Assembly (NCBI GenBank): GCA_965153355.1
Contig: OZ231127.1
Location: 36,146,001 to 36,210,000 of the forward strand
Direction of reading: 5' to 3'
DNA length: 64,000 nt
Origin: Flaccisagitta enflata
Lineage: Eukaryota; Chaetognatha; Sagittoidea; Aphragmophora
The notes below the pieces were generated by a model. It was not told where the DNA came from, ran no database searches, and saw nothing but the letters and a program-made list of their open reading frames with translations. The position numbers were made by a program, and so were the translations under genes. Below are positions 61,653 through 64,000 of the stretch, piece after piece. Position 1 is the first letter of the stretch. Each line of letters begins with the position of its first letter.

Positions 61653-61659
<7 letters not shown>
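60191..61659. other. Intergenic, no recognised gene
   Basis: Small ATTTCATGTCATTACATGTC repeats (60635-60710). CTACAGTGGACTACCGCC at about 60923 resembles a MITE left end. GCGGGCCCGACC-type GC-rich words near 61378-61440. AACAAGGCCTTTTCGCGTGC at about 61547 is a family A-like start. Confidence 0.45.
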
Positions 61660-61737
<78 letters not shown>

Positions 61738-61745
61738 ACCTCGAT

Positions 61746-61806
<61 letters not shown>
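61660..61806. repeat. Two (CT)n tracts split by CGACCTCGATATA
   Basis: 61660-61735 and 61749-61806. Confidence 0.97.
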
Positions 61807-61812
<6 letters not shown>

Positions 61813-62175
61813 CGCCGCAAAGAAAGTTTTTCCATGAAGGAGCAACTTGATTCTATCGGTGTCTCTCAGTGAAAGCATAAGGCGCTCGCTTCACAAAGGT
61901 CTTAACGATGATGTTTTAACTAAAAAAGAAAAAAGAAATACTGCTGTCATGCACAATCAGGGTGACTTACCAGACTTACCATCTTTCCTTTCTAAATTCT
62001 CATCAACATAAAAAGATATCGGTAAAAATCAGCTTGGAGAAAAGATTATTACTAACACTAGATAAACAGGTAAAACTGACTCAGATTATGAACCATTCAA
62101 GTTCAGCATCTATCTGTTTTAAAAGAATTATCTGCTATACCTGTATACCGACAATCTAGTAATTGCGTTGATGCT
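61807..62175. other. Intergenic, no recognised feature
   Basis: AT-rich unique sequence. Confidence 0.4.
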
Positions 62176-62738
62176 CAGTAGATCTCGTCTAGACTTGAGA
62201 TGACGGGGGCAAGGGTAATGGAAAGAGAAAGGGAAGAAGGGGACTGATATTTGGAATATAAACTGATGAAAGAATGATTCATTCCCCATGACAGTTTGTT
62301 GTCATGGAAAAACATTTCCATGTATTCTCGCTAAAATATCAATATTTTATGAGATTTTTTTAAGGAACATCTTTTTAAATCAAATTTGCTACAACTTTTC
62401 CATAATTTGTTCTGTAAGAATATTGGTTGTTTGGCTGTTGCTAGGGAGCGTATCCATGTGTGACAACCCCTAGCAACCGCTAAACGAGCGACATTCTTAC
62501 AGAACATACTGTGGGAAAGTTGTAGCAAATTCAATTTTAAGAAATGTTCCCTCAAAAATTTTCTCAAAATTTTGATATCTTAGCGAAAATACATGAAAAT
62601 GTGTTTCCATGGCAACCAGCTATTATGGGCAATAAAGCATCCTTTTATTGGTCTATGTTTCAAATATCACTCCTCTTTCTTTATTTGCTTTTCTACAACA
62701 CTTGCCCCCGTTATCTCAAGTCTAGACGAGATCTACTG
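62176..62738. mobile_element. 563-bp palindromic MITE, copy 2
   Basis: Same length, ends (CAGTAGATCTCGTCTAGACT inverted) and internal hairpin as 41661-42223, with scattered substitutions. The flanks here are CT and CA, so a TA duplication is not preserved. Confidence 0.85.
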
Positions 62739-62879
62739 CATCACTTTTTCTGAGAGTCATTTGAGAGGTAGGCTCGCGCTCGTTAGTTTGAAAATTGGAA
62801 AACGTTTCTGGTTGCATTTTCGCGGCTTAACAAGTTCATCTTCTTGTTGAAATGGTTGGGGTTGTGATTGTGGCTGTGG

Positions 62880-62978
62880 CTGGGGTTCATCATCTTCTTC
62901 TTTTTCTTTTTCTTTTTTTTTTTCTTTTTCTTTGTTTTTTCTTTTTCTTTCTTATCTTTTTCTTTCTTTGCTTTTTCT

Positions 62979-63010
<32 letters not shown>

Positions 63011-63455
63011 CTCTTTTTCTTTTTTTTTCGTTCTTCATCTTTCTTTTTCTTCTTCTTCTTCTTCTTCTTCTTCTTCTTCTTCTTCTTCTTCTTCTTCTTC
63101 TCCTTACTCCCTTCTTCCTCTTCTTCTTCTTTTTCTTCTTTTTCTTCTTTTTCTTCTTTTTCTTCTTTTTCTTCTTTTTCTTCTTTTTCTTCTTTTTCTT
63201 CTTTTTCTTCTTCTTCTGCTTCTTCTTCTTCTTCTTCTTCTTTTCCTTACTCCCTTCTTCCTCTTCTTCTTCTTTTTCTTCTTTTTCTTCTTTTTCTTCT
63301 TCTTCTTCTTCTTCTTCTTCTTCTTCTTCTTCTCCTTACTCCCTTCTTCCTCTTCTTCTTCTTTTTCTTCTTTTTCTTCTTTTTCTTCTTTTTCTTCTTT
63401 TTCTTCTTCTTCTTCTTCTTCTTCTTCTTCTTCTTCTTCTTCTTCTTCTTTGTTC
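62880..63455. repeat. (CTT)n array with higher-order units
   Basis: About 575 bases of CTT and CTTTTT; the marker CTTACTCCCTTCTTCCTCTT recurs at about 63102, 63247 and 63334, showing segmental duplication inside the array. The poly-Phe, poly-Ser and poly-Glu/Lys frames are repeat translations. Confidence 0.95.
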
Positions 63456-63671
63456 CACAACCGTAACTGATGCTTTTTATCTGACTTCCATTTGTGTATT
63501 CCGTTTGGGTTTCGCGAAAGTCAAGTAGCGACTAAAGCTATTTACAAAGTGGGCGCAAATGGTAGTTGTAAAAAACAAAGCGCAAAGCAAAGACCAAAAA
63601 ATACACATAGAAAACAAAGAGCTTCATTCAAATCACTGTATTACAGACCAACGAAACTGTCGAATTTCATA

Positions 63672-63819
63672 TTTAGTTGCGGACACGCAACTCTATGTGA
63701 GGCTTTGTCCGTCCGTCCGTTGGTCCGTAATGATCGAGTTGGTTATGGGTAAAAACGTGCATTTCTACCCCTGCCCACCCGTCCGCAACTGGTATTGGCC
63801 GTGTATCCGGCCTTGTTTT
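63672..63819 (-). repeat. Family A repeat, compact full-length, reverse
   Basis: TTTAGTTGCGGACACGCAAC, GTCCGTCCGTCCGTTGGTCC, CCCCTGCCCACCCGTCCGCA, and end GGCCGTGTATCCGGCCTTGT; 148 bases. Confidence 0.88.
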
Positions 63820-64000
63820 AACGTGTTTGCCCGCAGCTCTGCTTTTACGTATTTACTCCGATATTACTCATTGCAGAAAACCTCGGATCTCTTAAACTAA
63901 GGTTTACAGTGTTTAAATTGCATTATTATAATTCTTTTTAGAAATATTTTTTTTATTGAAGAGAAAAACAAAAGCCCTAGTTTTCATTTTATGTTTGCGC

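Noticed and set aside
62852-63528. Poly-Phe/Ser/Leu frames of about 200 codons
   Set aside because: They are (CTT)n array translations in all three frames.

Overview
The window is nuclear DNA from an animal. Genes have spliced exons with GT..AG introns, and the sequence is crowded with microsatellites, minisatellites, inverted-repeat (foldback) elements and one LINE. The only host gene I can support is a homologue of egghead/BRE-3, the glucosylceramide beta-1,4-mannosyltransferase of invertebrates. This family is not found in vertebrates, so the source is most likely an invertebrate; I cannot name the phylum from the sequence.

Layout. Positions 458-14768 (minus strand) hold six coding exons of the egh-like gene. 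All splice phases agree and give 332 residues, ending at a donor at 458; the C-terminal exons lie beyond the left edge. Its introns carry a 3.3-kb foldback element with a perfect 8-bp target duplication (2466-5747), long CA/GT/ATC/GAAT arrays and several copies of a short (GGAC)n-bearing interspersed repeat. From 14.8 kb to the right edge I find no convincing host gene, only repeats.

The repeats are organised. (1) Two inverted copies of a non-autonomous hAT-like element (17067-18723 and 35886-37510) each have their own perfect 8-bp target duplication. (2) A nest at 23601-27475: a short interspersed repeat is split by a CAGGG-ended element, which is in turn split by a 5'-truncated CR1/L2-like LINE with an 878-codon open frame, and which also carries a 177-bp TA-flanked MITE. 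(3) A recurrent family has GC-rich terminal inverted repeats that themselves fold (GGGCAGCGGCCCC...), enclosing a different 20-bp-scale minisatellite in each copy (22.4, 27.7, 32.2, 37.7 and 46.6 kb, plus one inside the hAT-like element). (4) A 9-kb satellite complex (49.0-57.9 kb) has a 25-bp minisatellite, a 200-330-bp higher-order repeat interrupted by a TTAA-flanked MITE, a ~690-bp tandem array, and then the 25-bp-type minisatellite again in inverted orientation. (5) There are several complete hairpin elements (19.7-21.9, 33.8, 41.7, 44.4 and 62.2 kb).

Many long apparent reading frames are translations of dinucleotide or trinucleotide repeats (Cys-Val, His-Thr, Ser-Leu, Arg-Glu, poly-Leu, poly-Gln) and are not annotated as genes.
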